Shown piece after piece: positions 26,729-34,956 of a DNA stretch of 38,098 nucleotides. The notes beneath the pieces are model-generated. The model saw only the letters and a list, made by a program, of their open reading frames with translations, did no database searches and had not been told where the DNA came from. The position numbers were made by a program, and so were the translations under genes. How positions within the stretch are numbered: position 1 is the stretch's first letter; the number at the start of each line of letters is the position of its first letter. The stretch comes from Chloroflexota bacterium (GTDB lineage: Bacteria > Chloroflexota > Anaerolineae > B4-G1 > DUEL01), in assembly GCA_011388675.1 (NCBI GenBank), contig DROW01000025.1:1-38098 (forward strand). Reading direction: 5' to 3'.

Positions 26729-28429
26729 CTACCCCGCCTCGATCTCCGTCGGCGGCACCAATTGGACGACCGCCTCCACCACGCGCGGCAACTGGCCCAA
26801 TTCACGGGCGGCGGTCTGCAACACGCCGTCCACGTTCGGGTAGCCGACCAAGCGGGCGGTGATCTCACCGACCATCCGCTCGCGGGCCGCTCGCTGCTGC
26901 GTCTCTTCCAGCAGCCGGACGTTCTCCATCGCCAGCGCCATCCGCTCCGCGACCCCCTCGGCCAGGCCGATCTCCTGCTCTCCCCATTCGCCGGCCTCGA
27001 CAGGTCGATGGAACCCGATGACGCCAACCGACACGCCGCGGAGTTTCACCGGCACAGCGAGGAGATACCGCTCCTCTCCCGCCAGGCCCACCCGCCGGCT
27101 CACCGGCTTCCCGCGCTGCCTGGCCTCGTCGAAGAGGGAACGCCACACTTCCTCCGGGACCGGGCTTTCCTCCCTCCAGTACCGCTGAATCCCTGGCCCG
27201 CCCTCCACGAACTGCTCCCAGGCCCGGATCGTCATCGCCTGATAGACCTGGCTCAACTCCTCCAGGCTCCGCTCCATCTGTTCCAGGAGGCGGACGTTGT
27301 CCAGACCCACCGCGAACTGATCGGCCAGTGTCTGGAAGGTGCGGATCTGCTCCTCGGGGATGGGCTGTTCGTCAGCGATGTGGACGTCCAACACCCCGAA
27401 GAGCTCGCCGCGGGCACGGAGGGGCAGGATCAGCCGCCATCGGGTCCAGCGCAATTCGGGGAGCGGTTCGGAGACGGAGGCGAAGAGCGACTTCCCCTCG
27501 CGGACCGCCCGTGCCGCCGGGTCCTCCGAGTCGACGGAGATGCGGTATCGACGCTCGACCAGCCGCCGCCCTCCCGCGGACGAGGCGGCCTCCAGGGTAA
27601 GCCACTCCCGTCGCGGGTCCATCCGGAACAGGCCGACGTGGTAGAGGGCGAACCGCTCCGCCATCAGGGAGAGGAACTGATCGATCAACTCCCGTTCCCC
27701 CCGCAGCGCGGCGATCTGGCGGGCGACCTCGGCGGCCGTCTCCAGCGCGCGGGTTCGCTCCTGAAGCAACTGGTTGGCCTCCTCCAGCCGCTTCGCCCGC
27801 TCCCGCAGCAGGTTCTGCGCTTCGGCCAGTTCAGCGGCGGAGCGCCGGGCAGCCTGGAGCGTGAAGATCTGGAAACGGTAGAAGCGGCCGAGCAGCAGAA
27901 GGAGCAGGATCAGGAGCATCGTGAAGACGGCCCCGCCGTAGATCCACGGCTCCAGCGTCAGCGGGTTGTCCAGATGGACCAGCCACTGGGCCATTTGGCC
28001 CTGGTAAGCCAGGACGGCGAAAGCGGCGAAAGCGAGGAGGCCCAGGACGGCCATCGCCATAGCAGAGCCCACGCCGTCGAGGATGAGGGCCAGGACGGGC
28101 AGGGCCAGCATAAACACCCGTCCGTCCCCCGCCAGTCCCCCCCGGGCGAAGGAGAGGACCCCGATGGCGTACCCCAAAAGCAGCAGGCCCCAGGCCCGCA
28201 CGCGGGGGTTCAACCGCCGAAAGATGGCCAGCACGACGAGGAAGAGGTAACTGACCACGAAGATCGCCGCCGCAACCCACTGTCGGGGGTCCCGCGTGGC
28301 CGCATACACCGTCCAGCCGACGATCGGCGCTCCGGTGACGCCAACCACGGCCAGGAGGATGTTCAGGACCCGGGTACGCCAGGTCCTCAGTTCTTCTGTG
28401 ACACCCGAACGTTCTCGTTCCGTCACCAT
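26729..28429 (-). CDS. Membrane GAF sensor without kinase domain (6 TM, 2 GAF)
   Basis: A 566-residue protein with about six hydrophobic helices (20-182) and a long coiled coil (190-232). A GAF domain follows (about 240-380, ERFALYHVGLFRMD to AVGLDNVRLL), then a short GAF (388-507) that opens with LSQVYQAMTIRAW, and the conserved tail (513-558, ending VVQLVP). There is no catalytic output domain. Its first GAF is the most divergent of the five sensors: it lacks the DVGxDAVxFDNP loop and carries EPLPELRWTRWRLILPL instead, so its ligand may differ. GGAGGAG lies about eight bases upstream of the ATG. The gap to the upstream gene is 14 bases and to the downstream gene 19, indicating one transcript. 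Confidence 0.9.
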   Translation of the reverse strand: MVTERERSGVTEELRTWRTRVLNILLAVVGVTGAPIVGWTVYAATRDPRQWVAAAIFVVSYLFLVVLAIFRRLNPRVRAWGLLLLGYAIGVLSFARGGLAGDGRVFMLALPVLALILDGVGSAMAMAVLGLLAFAAFAVLAYQGQMAQWLVHLDNPLTLEPWIYGGAVFTMLLILLLLLLGRFYRFQIFTLQAARRSAAELAEAQNLLRERAKRLEEANQLLQERTRALETAAEVARQIAALRGERELIDQFLSLMAERFALYHVGLFRMDPRREWLTLEAASSAGGRRLVERRYRISVDSEDPAARAVREGKSLFASVSEPLPELRWTRWRLILPLRARGELFGVLDVHIADEQPIPEEQIRTFQTLADQFAVGLDNVRLLEQMERSLEELSQVYQAMTIRAWEQFVEGGPGIQRYWREESPVPEEVWRSLFDEARQRGKPVSRRVGLAGEERYLLAVPVKLRGVSVGVIGFHRPVEAGEWGEQEIGLAEGVAERMALAMENVRLLEETQQRAARERMVGEITARLVGYPNVDGVLQTAARELGQLPRVVEAVVQLVPPTEIEAG

Positions 28430-28443
28430 TCCGGTTTCTCCTC

Positions 28444-30738
28444 CTACTGCTCTCCTCCTGCCGACCGATCGATCAGCATCCCCGGCCCCAGTTCGACGTA
28501 CACGCCGGTCGCGTGAAGGGCCTCGCCGAGCCCCTCCGCCACACTGCGCAGGACGGTACCCATATCGACCGCCCGGGCCAGCCGGTCACTCAGGGCGCGG
28601 AGCGTGGCCTCGATCTCAACCCGTCGGCGGGTGGCCTCCAGCAGCCGCGCCCGCTCCAGGGCCAGCGATGCTTGGTCGATAAGAGCCTCGTACAGACGAA
28701 GGGCGCTCTCGGGGAAGGCCCCCGGTCTCAGCCGGTAGGCGACCACGAAGCCGATCGGCCGCTCGCCGATGCGCAAGGGGATGTTGGCGACCGCTCCCAC
28801 CCCCGCCCGGCGGAAGAACGCGATCTCTTCCTCGGTCAGGAACGAGGGGGACTGGACGTCGGCCAGCGACCACAGCCGCTGCATCCTATCTACCCGCATA
28901 TGGCTAGCGGAGATGGGCACCCGAATCCCGGGCGGGATGGTCGTCTGCTCATCCCGCCGCCAGGAGGCGATGAAGTGGATGGTCTCCGGGCGCTCGGCTC
29001 CCGGCGGCTCGAAAAGCGCGATAATGCAACCGTCGACGCCCGTCTCGGCCACGGTGGCGATGACCACCTCGCTCACCTCCTCCAGGGTCGTCGCCGTGGT
29101 CAACCGACGACTGGCCCGGTAGATGGGGCTGGTGGCCTCCAGCAGGAGGGCCTCGTCGGAAAGCCGTCGGGCGTTCTCCAGAGCGACGGCGATCTGGTCG
29201 GCCATACTCTGGAGGGCCCGCACGTCGTCCTCGTTGAAAGCCGCCTCCTCGGTGGACTGCACGTCCAGCACGCCCAGCAGTCTGCCGCCCACCATCAGGG
29301 GGAGGGTAACCTCGGAGCGGGTGTAGGGGAGGAGCGGGTTGTCGAAGTGGACCGCGTCCTCACCCACGTCGAGGGCGATGCGAGGCTTACGGTGGAGGGC
29401 GGTCCAGCCGACCATACTGGTCCCTCCGACGCGCAGCCGGTGGCCCTGGGCCTTCATCTTCTCCCCCGCCTCGCCCGTCGCTTCCCGCAGGACCGCCCAC
29501 TCGCCGCTCTCGTCGATCAGGAAGATGCCGGCGTGGTAGAAGCCAAACCGTTCGCGGATCAGGTTCACGGTCCGCCGGAGCAACTCGTCCACGTCGAATA
29601 TGGAGGTGATGACCCGCCCGATCTCGGCGCTGGCTTCCAGGAGGACGGCCCGCCGCTGGAGGGCGGCGTTGGCCTCTTGGAGAGCACGGGTCCGCTCGGC
29701 GACCCGCTCCTCCAACTCGGTGTAGTAGGCCTGGAGTTCCTCGGCCATCTTGTTGAAGGCGGCGGCCAGCCGCCCGAACTCATCCGCCCGCTCGACGGGC
29801 ACCCGCTCCTCCAGGTGCCCCGTGGCCAGGCGGGCGGTGGCCTCGGTCAGCCGCTCGATCGGCTGGGCGATGCTGCGGATCGTCGCGACCGCCGTCCCGA
29901 TCAACGTCAGAGCGATCACCGACCCCCACACCACAGGGATCGTCCGCACCGTCTCCCGCGCCTGCTCAATGCGTGCCAGATGGGATTCCTCCCGCTCGAA
30001 GGCGGCCGCCTGCACCTCCTCCACCGCGTTGGTGATCCGACTCCGATGGAAGCCGAGGTACTCCGGCCGGGTATAATCGTACACCGCCCCCCAATTCCCC
30101 TGCCGGGCCTCTTCCAGCAGGTTCTCCGCCAGGATCCGCACGGAACCCAGATCGTCGCGGAACTGAATCAGGGCGGAGCGAAGCGTGTCGTCGGGGGGGA
30201 GCGTGAACGCCGATTCCTCCACCTGCGCCAGCGTTTGATCCAGCGCTTCCAGGGCCCCCTTGGTGCGCTCGACGAACCGGACGGGGTCCTGAGATGCCGC
30301 CTCGTCCTGCAACACGCCGATCAGCGCCACAGCCGAGTTGTGGGCCTTCAACACCCAGGCCAACCGAGCCGAATCCTCGTGGAGGGCAGCGACGGCCTTC
30401 TCCATCTCTCCGATGGAGGTGAAGATAAGGAGCGTCGCCACGACGAGGAGGGTGGAGATGACGAGCACGATGCCGATCAGCCGATCCCGCACGCTGGTAA
30501 CCCGCGCGCCGATGAGGGCGCTCGGGAGTTCCTCCTCCCCTCCCTCCCCCTCGCGGGCGGAGGGGGGCTCGATGAGGGTCGGGGGGCCGGACAGCGTCGG
30601 CGGCTGCGGCCGGGCGGAGGGAAGAGGCGATTCCGGCTCCGGAGGGGGCGGTGCCGGCTCCTCCTTCCCCTCCGGCGAGGGCGGCTTGAAGTTCGAGAAC
30701 AACTCCTCCAGGGAATGCCTCAGGTCATCCTTGCTCAT
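28444..30738 (-). CDS. Membrane GAF sensor without kinase domain, with Pro-rich cytoplasmic N-terminus
   Basis: A 764-residue protein. The first 85 residues are cytoplasmic: a short helical start (MSKDDLRHSLEELFSNF) and a Pro/Glu-rich linker. TM1 (about 86-109) and TM2 (about 268-288) flank an all-helical periplasmic domain. HAMP follows (about 289-340), then a coiled coil, a GAF (about 378-524, RFGFYHAGIFLIDE to ALENARRL), a second GAF of full size (about 545-700) and the conserved tail (705-752). No output domain is present. The frame runs to 30804, but ATG 30738 has GGAG five bases upstream; it overlaps the parA-like gene's stop by 14 bases, so the two are coupled. The N-terminal peptide before TM1 is absent from the other sensors and could be the ParA contact (inference). 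Confidence 0.9.
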   Translation of the reverse strand: MSKDDLRHSLEELFSNFKPPSPEGKEEPAPPPPEPESPLPSARPQPPTLSGPPTLIEPPSAREGEGGEEELPSALIGARVTSVRDRLIGIVLVISTLLVVATLLIFTSIGEMEKAVAALHEDSARLAWVLKAHNSAVALIGVLQDEAASQDPVRFVERTKGALEALDQTLAQVEESAFTLPPDDTLRSALIQFRDDLGSVRILAENLLEEARQGNWGAVYDYTRPEYLGFHRSRITNAVEEVQAAAFEREESHLARIEQARETVRTIPVVWGSVIALTLIGTAVATIRSIAQPIERLTEATARLATGHLEERVPVERADEFGRLAAAFNKMAEELQAYYTELEERVAERTRALQEANAALQRRAVLLEASAEIGRVITSIFDVDELLRRTVNLIRERFGFYHAGIFLIDESGEWAVLREATGEAGEKMKAQGHRLRVGGTSMVGWTALHRKPRIALDVGEDAVHFDNPLLPYTRSEVTLPLMVGGRLLGVLDVQSTEEAAFNEDDVRALQSMADQIAVALENARRLSDEALLLEATSPIYRASRRLTTATTLEEVSEVVIATVAETGVDGCIIALFEPPGAERPETIHFIASWRRDEQTTIPPGIRVPISASHMRVDRMQRLWSLADVQSPSFLTEEEIAFFRRAGVGAVANIPLRIGERPIGFVVAYRLRPGAFPESALRLYEALIDQASLALERARLLEATRRRVEIEATLRALSDRLARAVDMGTVLRSVAEGLGEALHATGVYVELGPGMLIDRSAGGEQ

Positions 30739-31579
30739 CTTCTCTCCATCCTCCTTCCACCATCCCGGACGAAACGCCCACGGGGAGGGAGAACCCCATC
30801 CCACCCGACCTGTCCAAGGAGAGGATCCGGATCACCTCCTGGGCCACCTCGCGGTACTGGCGTGCGGCCCGCGTCCGGGGCGCGTACCGGGTAACCGGCA
30901 GCCCGAATGCAGGGCTTTCCCGCAGACGGGTGTCGATCCGGACGGTGGTAGCCAGCAACGCCCTGGGGAACCGAAGGCGCAACTGATCCAGGATCGTCCG
31001 ATGCACCTTGTTGCGGACATCGAACATCGTCACCAGCAGGCGGTAGCGGAGGTGGGGGTTGGTCTTCCGCCGCACCAGTTCCAGCAGATCCAGCATCTGG
31101 CGCAGGGAGCGGACGGCGTAGTACTCGCAGGGGACGGGGATCAGCAGCAGGTCGGCGGCGGTGAGCGCGTTGATGGTCAACGTCCCCATCGACGGCGGGC
31201 TGTCGATCAGAACCACGTCATACAGGTCGGGGTCCATCCGATCCAGGCTCTCTTTCAGCCGGTACTCATATCCCGGTCGTTTATACAGGATTTTCTCCAG
31301 AATCACCAGTTCCCGATTGGCCGGAAGCAGGTCCAGCCCGTCCACCGGCGTCTCCTGGCTGGCGGCGACGGGGGAGGTGTGGCCCAGCAACACGTCCCCC
31401 ACCGTCCGCCGCGCCGACTCGGGATTCACCCCCAGGGAGAGGGTCAGGTGGGCCTGGGGGTCCATATCGACGAGCAGGACGAGGAAGCCCATCTCAGCCA
31501 GGCTCCCTCCCAACGAGAGGGCGGTGGTCGTCTTCGCCACACCGCCCTTGTTCTGGGCCACCGCAATTACGGCCGTCAT
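30725..31579 (-). CDS. Orphan ParA/Soj-family ATPase
   Basis: A 284-residue P-loop ATPase. The deviant Walker A is NKGGVAKTTT (10-19) with signature lysine K11 and catalytic K16; D40 lies in DMDPQAH, and Walker B is VVLIDSPP (D127). DPQ after Walker A' and the overall pattern fit ParA/Soj rather than MinD (no C-terminal amphipathic membrane helix is evident). Such ATPases bind DNA nonspecifically as ATP dimers and position plasmids, chromosome origins, carboxysomes or chemoreceptor arrays. No parB, parS-like site or replication gene is nearby. Its start overlaps the kinase stop as ATGA and its stop overlaps the next sensor by 14 bases, which ties it to the sensory operon. A role in placing the sensor assembly is inference by analogy with ParA homologues of chemotaxis clusters. 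Confidence 0.9.
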   Translation of the reverse strand: MTAVIAVAQNKGGVAKTTTALSLGGSLAEMGFLVLLVDMDPQAHLTLSLGVNPESARRTVGDVLLGHTSPVAASQETPVDGLDLLPANRELVILEKILYKRPGYEYRLKESLDRMDPDLYDVVLIDSPPSMGTLTINALTAADLLLIPVPCEYYAVRSLRQMLDLLELVRRKTNPHLRYRLLVTMFDVRNKVHRTILDQLRLRFPRALLATTVRIDTRLRESPAFGLPVTRYAPRTRAARQYREVAQEVIRILSLDRSGGMGFSLPVGVSSGMVEGGWREDEQG

Positions 31580-33936
31580 GCCTCCCCTCCCTTCCCCTCC
31601 TCGGCTGCGCCGGCGGGAGGATGCAGGGGGAGGCTGAAGGTGAAGGTGGACCCCTTGCCCACCTCGCTCTCCACCCAGATCTGCCCGCCGTGCATCTCCA
31701 CGAACTCCTTGCTCAGGGAGAGCCCCAGCCCCGCCCCGTTGGTCCGGCGTCCGTCCTCCGCCCCTCCCTGTTCGAACCGCTCGAAGATCCGCTCCAGGTC
31801 CTCCGGCGGGATCCCCACCCCGGTGTCGCTCACGCTCACCATCACCTTCCCGTTGGAGGTCCAGGCACGGACCGTGATGCTGCCCTGGTCGGTGTATTTG
31901 GCCGCGTTGGCCATCAGCCGCAACAGCACCTGACGGATGCGGGCCGGGTCGGCGCGGACCGTGGGCAGGTCCGGCGCGATCTCCTCCCGCAGCGCGACCC
32001 TCTTCCCCCGGACCAGGGCGCTGGCCGTGGACATCACGCTGCGGATCAGTTCCGCCAGGTCCACCTCGCGGAACTGAAGTTCCATCAGCCCCGCCTCGAT
32101 CTGAGAGAGGTCCAGCAGGTCGTTGATCAGCCCCAGCAGGTGTTGGCTGTTGTGGTAGATGATCTCCAGGTCCTGCCGCTGCTGTTCCGTCAGCGGGCCG
32201 TCGATCCCCTTGAGCAGCAGGCGGGTGAAGCCGATGATGTTGGTCAACGGCGTCCGCAACTCGTGGGACATATTGGCCAGGAAGCGGCGCTTGGACCGGT
32301 CGAGTTCCCGCAGCCGCTCGGCCGCCTCCCGCTCCAGCGCGTAAGCGCGGGCGTTCTCCAGCGCGATGGCGATCTGGTAGGCGACATTCTGAAGGACGGA
32401 GACCTCGTCCTGGTCGATCTCCTGCGGCGAGGTCGTCTGGACGTCCAGCACGCCAACGGTCGTCTCCCCCCGACGGAGGGGGAGGACCACCTCCGAGCGG
32501 ACGTAAGAGGTCGGCGGCCCCACTGTGACCGGGACGGGGTGGCTTTCGGCGATCGCCTCCCCTTCCCGGATGACCCGAGCCAGGGGACCGGGGGCGTCCA
32601 GCGGGACCCGTTCGCCGTGGAAGGGCGTGGGCTCGCCTGCCGAGGCCCGCAGCACCAGCCCCTCCTCCTCCTCAAGGGTGTAAACGGCCACATAGGAGTA
32701 GACGAAGCGATCCCGCACCAGCCGCACCACCTGTTCCAGCAGCCGGTCGGGGTCGAGAATGGAAGTTACCGCCTGTCCCACCTCCAGGCTGGTTTGCATA
32801 TGGAGGGCCCGACGCTGGATCTGGTAGTTGGCCTGCTGGAGCAGGCGGGTCCGCTCCGCGACTTTGGCCTCCAGGTCGTTGTAGAGGGCCTCCAGTTCGG
32901 CGGCCATCCGGTTGAAGACCCGACCCAGGATGCCGATCTCGTCGCGGGAGTGGATCTCCACCCGCTGGGAGAGGTCGCCGTTGGCGATGCGCAGGGCCGA
33001 CTCGGTGAGGCGGACGATGGGGCGGGTGATCTGTCGGGTGACGATGGCGGAGACGACGGCGGCGGCCAGCGCGGCGATCAGCGCGGCCATAATCACCGCC
33101 GCAGCGACCGCATCGTTCCCGGCGAACGCCTCCTCCTGGGATTGCTCGACCAGGAGGGCGAGGGAGAGAGAGGGCAACCAGCGGTAGACACCGATGACCG
33201 GCACCCCGGCGTAGTTCTCGTACAGCCCCTCCCCGTCCATCCCGGCCAGGGCCCCCTCAACCGCCGCGCTGTCGACCGCCTCCCCCTGGGGGAAGGCCAT
33301 CCCGTCCTGATCGACCAGATAGATCTCCCCCGTCTGCCCCAGCCCGGCGGTCTCGTGCAGGATGCGGAGGAGTTCGGTCGGGTCGGGCCAGACGGAGAGG
33401 TAGCGCCACCGTCCGGTGTGGGCGAGCGGCACGATCATCAGGACGGCGGCCTCGCCGTACACGTCGCCAGCGCTAAAGGCGACGCGAAGCGACGCGGGTT
33501 CCTCGGGCACGGGGAGGATCGCCCCCTCCTGGAACGGCGAAGTGGAGACCCAAACGCGGCCGTCTCCGGATAGGAGGGCGACCCCCGCCAAGGCATACCC
33601 GGCAGCGACGTCGCCCAGAGACTGCCGGGCCGTGTCTACATCCCCGGCCTCCAGGGCCTGAAGGGCGCGGCTCACGGCCTCCTCCTCCGCCAGCACCTCC
33701 ACCACGTCCTGTGTCTCCTCAACCCAGCGTGTGATCTGGACCTCTTTGAGCGCGGCGATGGAAAGCAGCTTCTCGGTTATCTGATGCTGGATGGTCAGGC
33801 GGCTTCGGTTGGTGGCGTACCAACTGACCACGCTGAGAGGAAGGATGGTCAACACGAGGAAAGCCGTGAGCAGCGTGCGCCCCAGCCCTCCCCTCATACC
33901 CGGCCCCGGGACCTCCAACGGCCTCATTCTGGACAT
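31576..33936 (-). CDS. Membrane histidine kinase (Cache-HAMP-GAF-HisKA-HATPase)
   Basis: A 786-residue sensor kinase. TM1 (21-39) and TM2 (about 276-298) flank a periplasmic Cache-like domain (40-270). HAMP (299-351), a coiled coil and one GAF domain (about 390-530) come next. HisKA contains H558 (NMSHELRTPLT); the ATPase domain has N677 in the N-box, DTGVGI (704-709) and GAGLGL. There is no receiver, so it should phosphorylate separate receivers; two are encoded immediately upstream. HisKA and ATPase are close relatives of those in the giant kinase (shared LKGIDGP and QHLLGLINDLLDLSQIEAG-like segments), suggesting local duplication of the transmitter. Start is uncertain: ATG at 33936 or 33897 (13 codons later, just before TM1); neither has a good Shine-Dalgarno. 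Confidence 0.93.
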   Translation of the reverse strand: MSRMRPLEVPGPGMRGGLGRTLLTAFLVLTILPLSVVSWYATNRSRLTIQHQITEKLLSIAALKEVQITRWVEETQDVVEVLAEEEAVSRALQALEAGDVDTARQSLGDVAAGYALAGVALLSGDGRVWVSTSPFQEGAILPVPEEPASLRVAFSAGDVYGEAAVLMIVPLAHTGRWRYLSVWPDPTELLRILHETAGLGQTGEIYLVDQDGMAFPQGEAVDSAAVEGALAGMDGEGLYENYAGVPVIGVYRWLPSLSLALLVEQSQEEAFAGNDAVAAAVIMAALIAALAAAVVSAIVTRQITRPIVRLTESALRIANGDLSQRVEIHSRDEIGILGRVFNRMAAELEALYNDLEAKVAERTRLLQQANYQIQRRALHMQTSLEVGQAVTSILDPDRLLEQVVRLVRDRFVYSYVAVYTLEEEEGLVLRASAGEPTPFHGERVPLDAPGPLARVIREGEAIAESHPVPVTVGPPTSYVRSEVVLPLRRGETTVGVLDVQTTSPQEIDQDEVSVLQNVAYQIAIALENARAYALEREAAERLRELDRSKRRFLANMSHELRTPLTNIIGFTRLLLKGIDGPLTEQQRQDLEIIYHNSQHLLGLINDLLDLSQIEAGLMELQFREVDLAELIRSVMSTASALVRGKRVALREEIAPDLPTVRADPARIRQVLLRLMANAAKYTDQGSITVRAWTSNGKVMVSVSDTGVGIPPEDLERIFERFEQGGAEDGRRTNGAGLGLSLSKEFVEMHGGQIWVESEVGKGSTFTFSLPLHPPAGAAEEGKGGEA

Positions 33937-33962
33937 CGATCAGATCGGCACCCCAACCATCC

Positions 33963-34043
33963 GGAACCCATTAAGCGCACAAACGGGTTCCCACCGCATC
34001 ATCGGCGTGCTTCCCGACGAAGCCACCGTAAGCGCAGGAACCC
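33963..34043. repeat. GGAACCC repeats in the gap before the Cache-GAF kinase
   Basis: GGAACCC occurs at 33963-33969 and 34037-34043, and its complement GGGTTCC at 33985-33991, making a 7-base stem with a 15-base loop for the first pair. AAGCGCA also occurs twice (33973-33979, 34030-34036). The stretch 33937-34104 has no gene. It may hold an operator or a leader structure; I see no convincing -10/-35 pair. Confidence 0.35.
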
Positions 34044-34104
34044 GCCCCTTTCCCGCAGCGCGCCCTTTTCCGGGCCGATCACCCAGAGGACGTTGTGCTA
34101 ACCC

Positions 34105-34509
34105 TTACGAAATCTCCCAGACCTGCTCCCCCTGAAGGATGCGCCGGATCTGCTCCGGGAAGCGATCTGGGTCCAACGGCTTGCCGATGAACCCGTCGAA
34201 CCCGGCCTTGCGGGCCCGTTCCATGTTCTCCTGACTCGCGTCCGCCGTCACCGCGACGATGAGGGTATCCTTGAACCGGGGGTCCGAACGCAGCAGCCTC
34301 AACGCCTCGTACCCGTCCCGCTCCGGCAGGAAGATGTCCATCAGGATCAGGTCCACCTTGGGAAGGCTCTCGGCGAACTCCAGCACCTGCCACCCGGAGG
34401 CCTTCCACTCGCACTTCTTGACGCCCAAGTAGGCCAGCAGCCGAGCGATCAGCAAGAAGTTGTTCAGATTGTCCTCGACCACCAGCACCGTCGCTTCTCG
34501 GGGGTCCAT
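34105..34509 (-). CDS. Stand-alone response regulator receiver
   Basis: A 134-residue CheY-like protein made only of a receiver domain. It has E12-D13 in VEDNLNN, phosphoacceptor D58 (LILMDIFLPERDGYE), T88 and K110 (FIGKP). The ten residues after the last helix (GEQVWEIS) carry no effector. It probably acts as a phosphorelay intermediate or by protein contact. The ATG at 34509 has GGAAG five bases upstream; a GTG four codons earlier (34521) is the alternative. It starts 28 bases after the preceding receiver gene, and the Cache-GAF kinase follows after 168 bases. The likely phosphodonor is that kinase (inference from position). Confidence 0.92.
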   Translation of the reverse strand: MDPREATVLVVEDNLNNFLLIARLLAYLGVKKCEWKASGWQVLEFAESLPKVDLILMDIFLPERDGYEALRLLRSDPRFKDTLIVAVTADASQENMERARKAGFDGFIGKPLDPDRFPEQIRRILQGEQVWEIS

Positions 34510-34537
34510 AGCCGCTTCCACCTGCTCAGCCGATCTC

Positions 34538-34915
34538 TTACCCGGACCGCTGCAGGAACCGTGCGATCTGCCGGGGCAGTTCGTCGACGTCGATCGGTTT
34601 CTGAATGTAGCCGTCGCAGCCCGCAGCGAGGGTCCGCTCCCGATCCCCTTTCATCACGTTGGCTGTAAGGGCGACGATCGGGATCTCCTTGAGGCCGGGC
34701 GTCTGCCGCAGACGGGCGGTGAACTCGTACCCGTCCATCTCCGGCAGGTTGATGTCCAGCAGGATCAGGTCGGGGGATACGTTCTGGGCCGCCTCCAGGC
34801 CGGACGGGGCGTCCTCTGCCTCGACGACGGTGTACCCCTCTGCCTCCAGGATGCGCCGGACAAGCAACCGGTTCTCAGGGTTGTCTTCGATGTACAGGAT
34901 CGTTCCTTGCCCCAT
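34538..34915 (-). CDS. Stand-alone response regulator receiver
   Basis: A 125-residue receiver with E10-D11 (IEDNPENR), phosphoacceptor D54 (LILLDINLPEMDGYE), T84 and K106 (YIQKP), and no effector domain. It resembles the receiver of the hybrid kinase at 7585-8841 more than its immediate neighbour. The frame extends to 34957, but ATG 34915 has GGAGG four bases upstream and begins right at the receiver fold. It is the first gene behind the extended -10 promoter at 34957-34965, hence probably the first gene of the 13-gene sensory transcript. Confidence 0.93.
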   Translation of the reverse strand: MGQGTILYIEDNPENRLLVRRILEAEGYTVVEAEDAPSGLEAAQNVSPDLILLDINLPEMDGYEFTARLRQTPGLKEIPIVALTANVMKGDRERTLAAGCDGYIQKPIDVDELPRQIARFLQRSG

Positions 34916-34956
34916 ACTTCCTCCCCTCGATCCGATACCACGAGATCGGTTCTTCA

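Noticed and set aside
26710-27027. N-terminal extension of the PAS-GAF sensor
   Set aside because: The extra 106 residues are Arg/Trp/Ser-rich and overlap the coding end of the upstream sensor in another frame; ATG 26709 begins a proper membrane helix.
30072-30077. TATAAT on the plus strand
   Set aside because: It lies inside the sensor coding sequence (Asp-Tyr-Thr codons on the other strand) with no -35 and no plus-strand gene downstream.
24604-30738. Possibility that the kinase-less sensors are broken kinases
   Set aside because: All five end in the same conserved tail, have intact frames and start overlaps with neighbours, and no kinase remnants lie in the short gaps.
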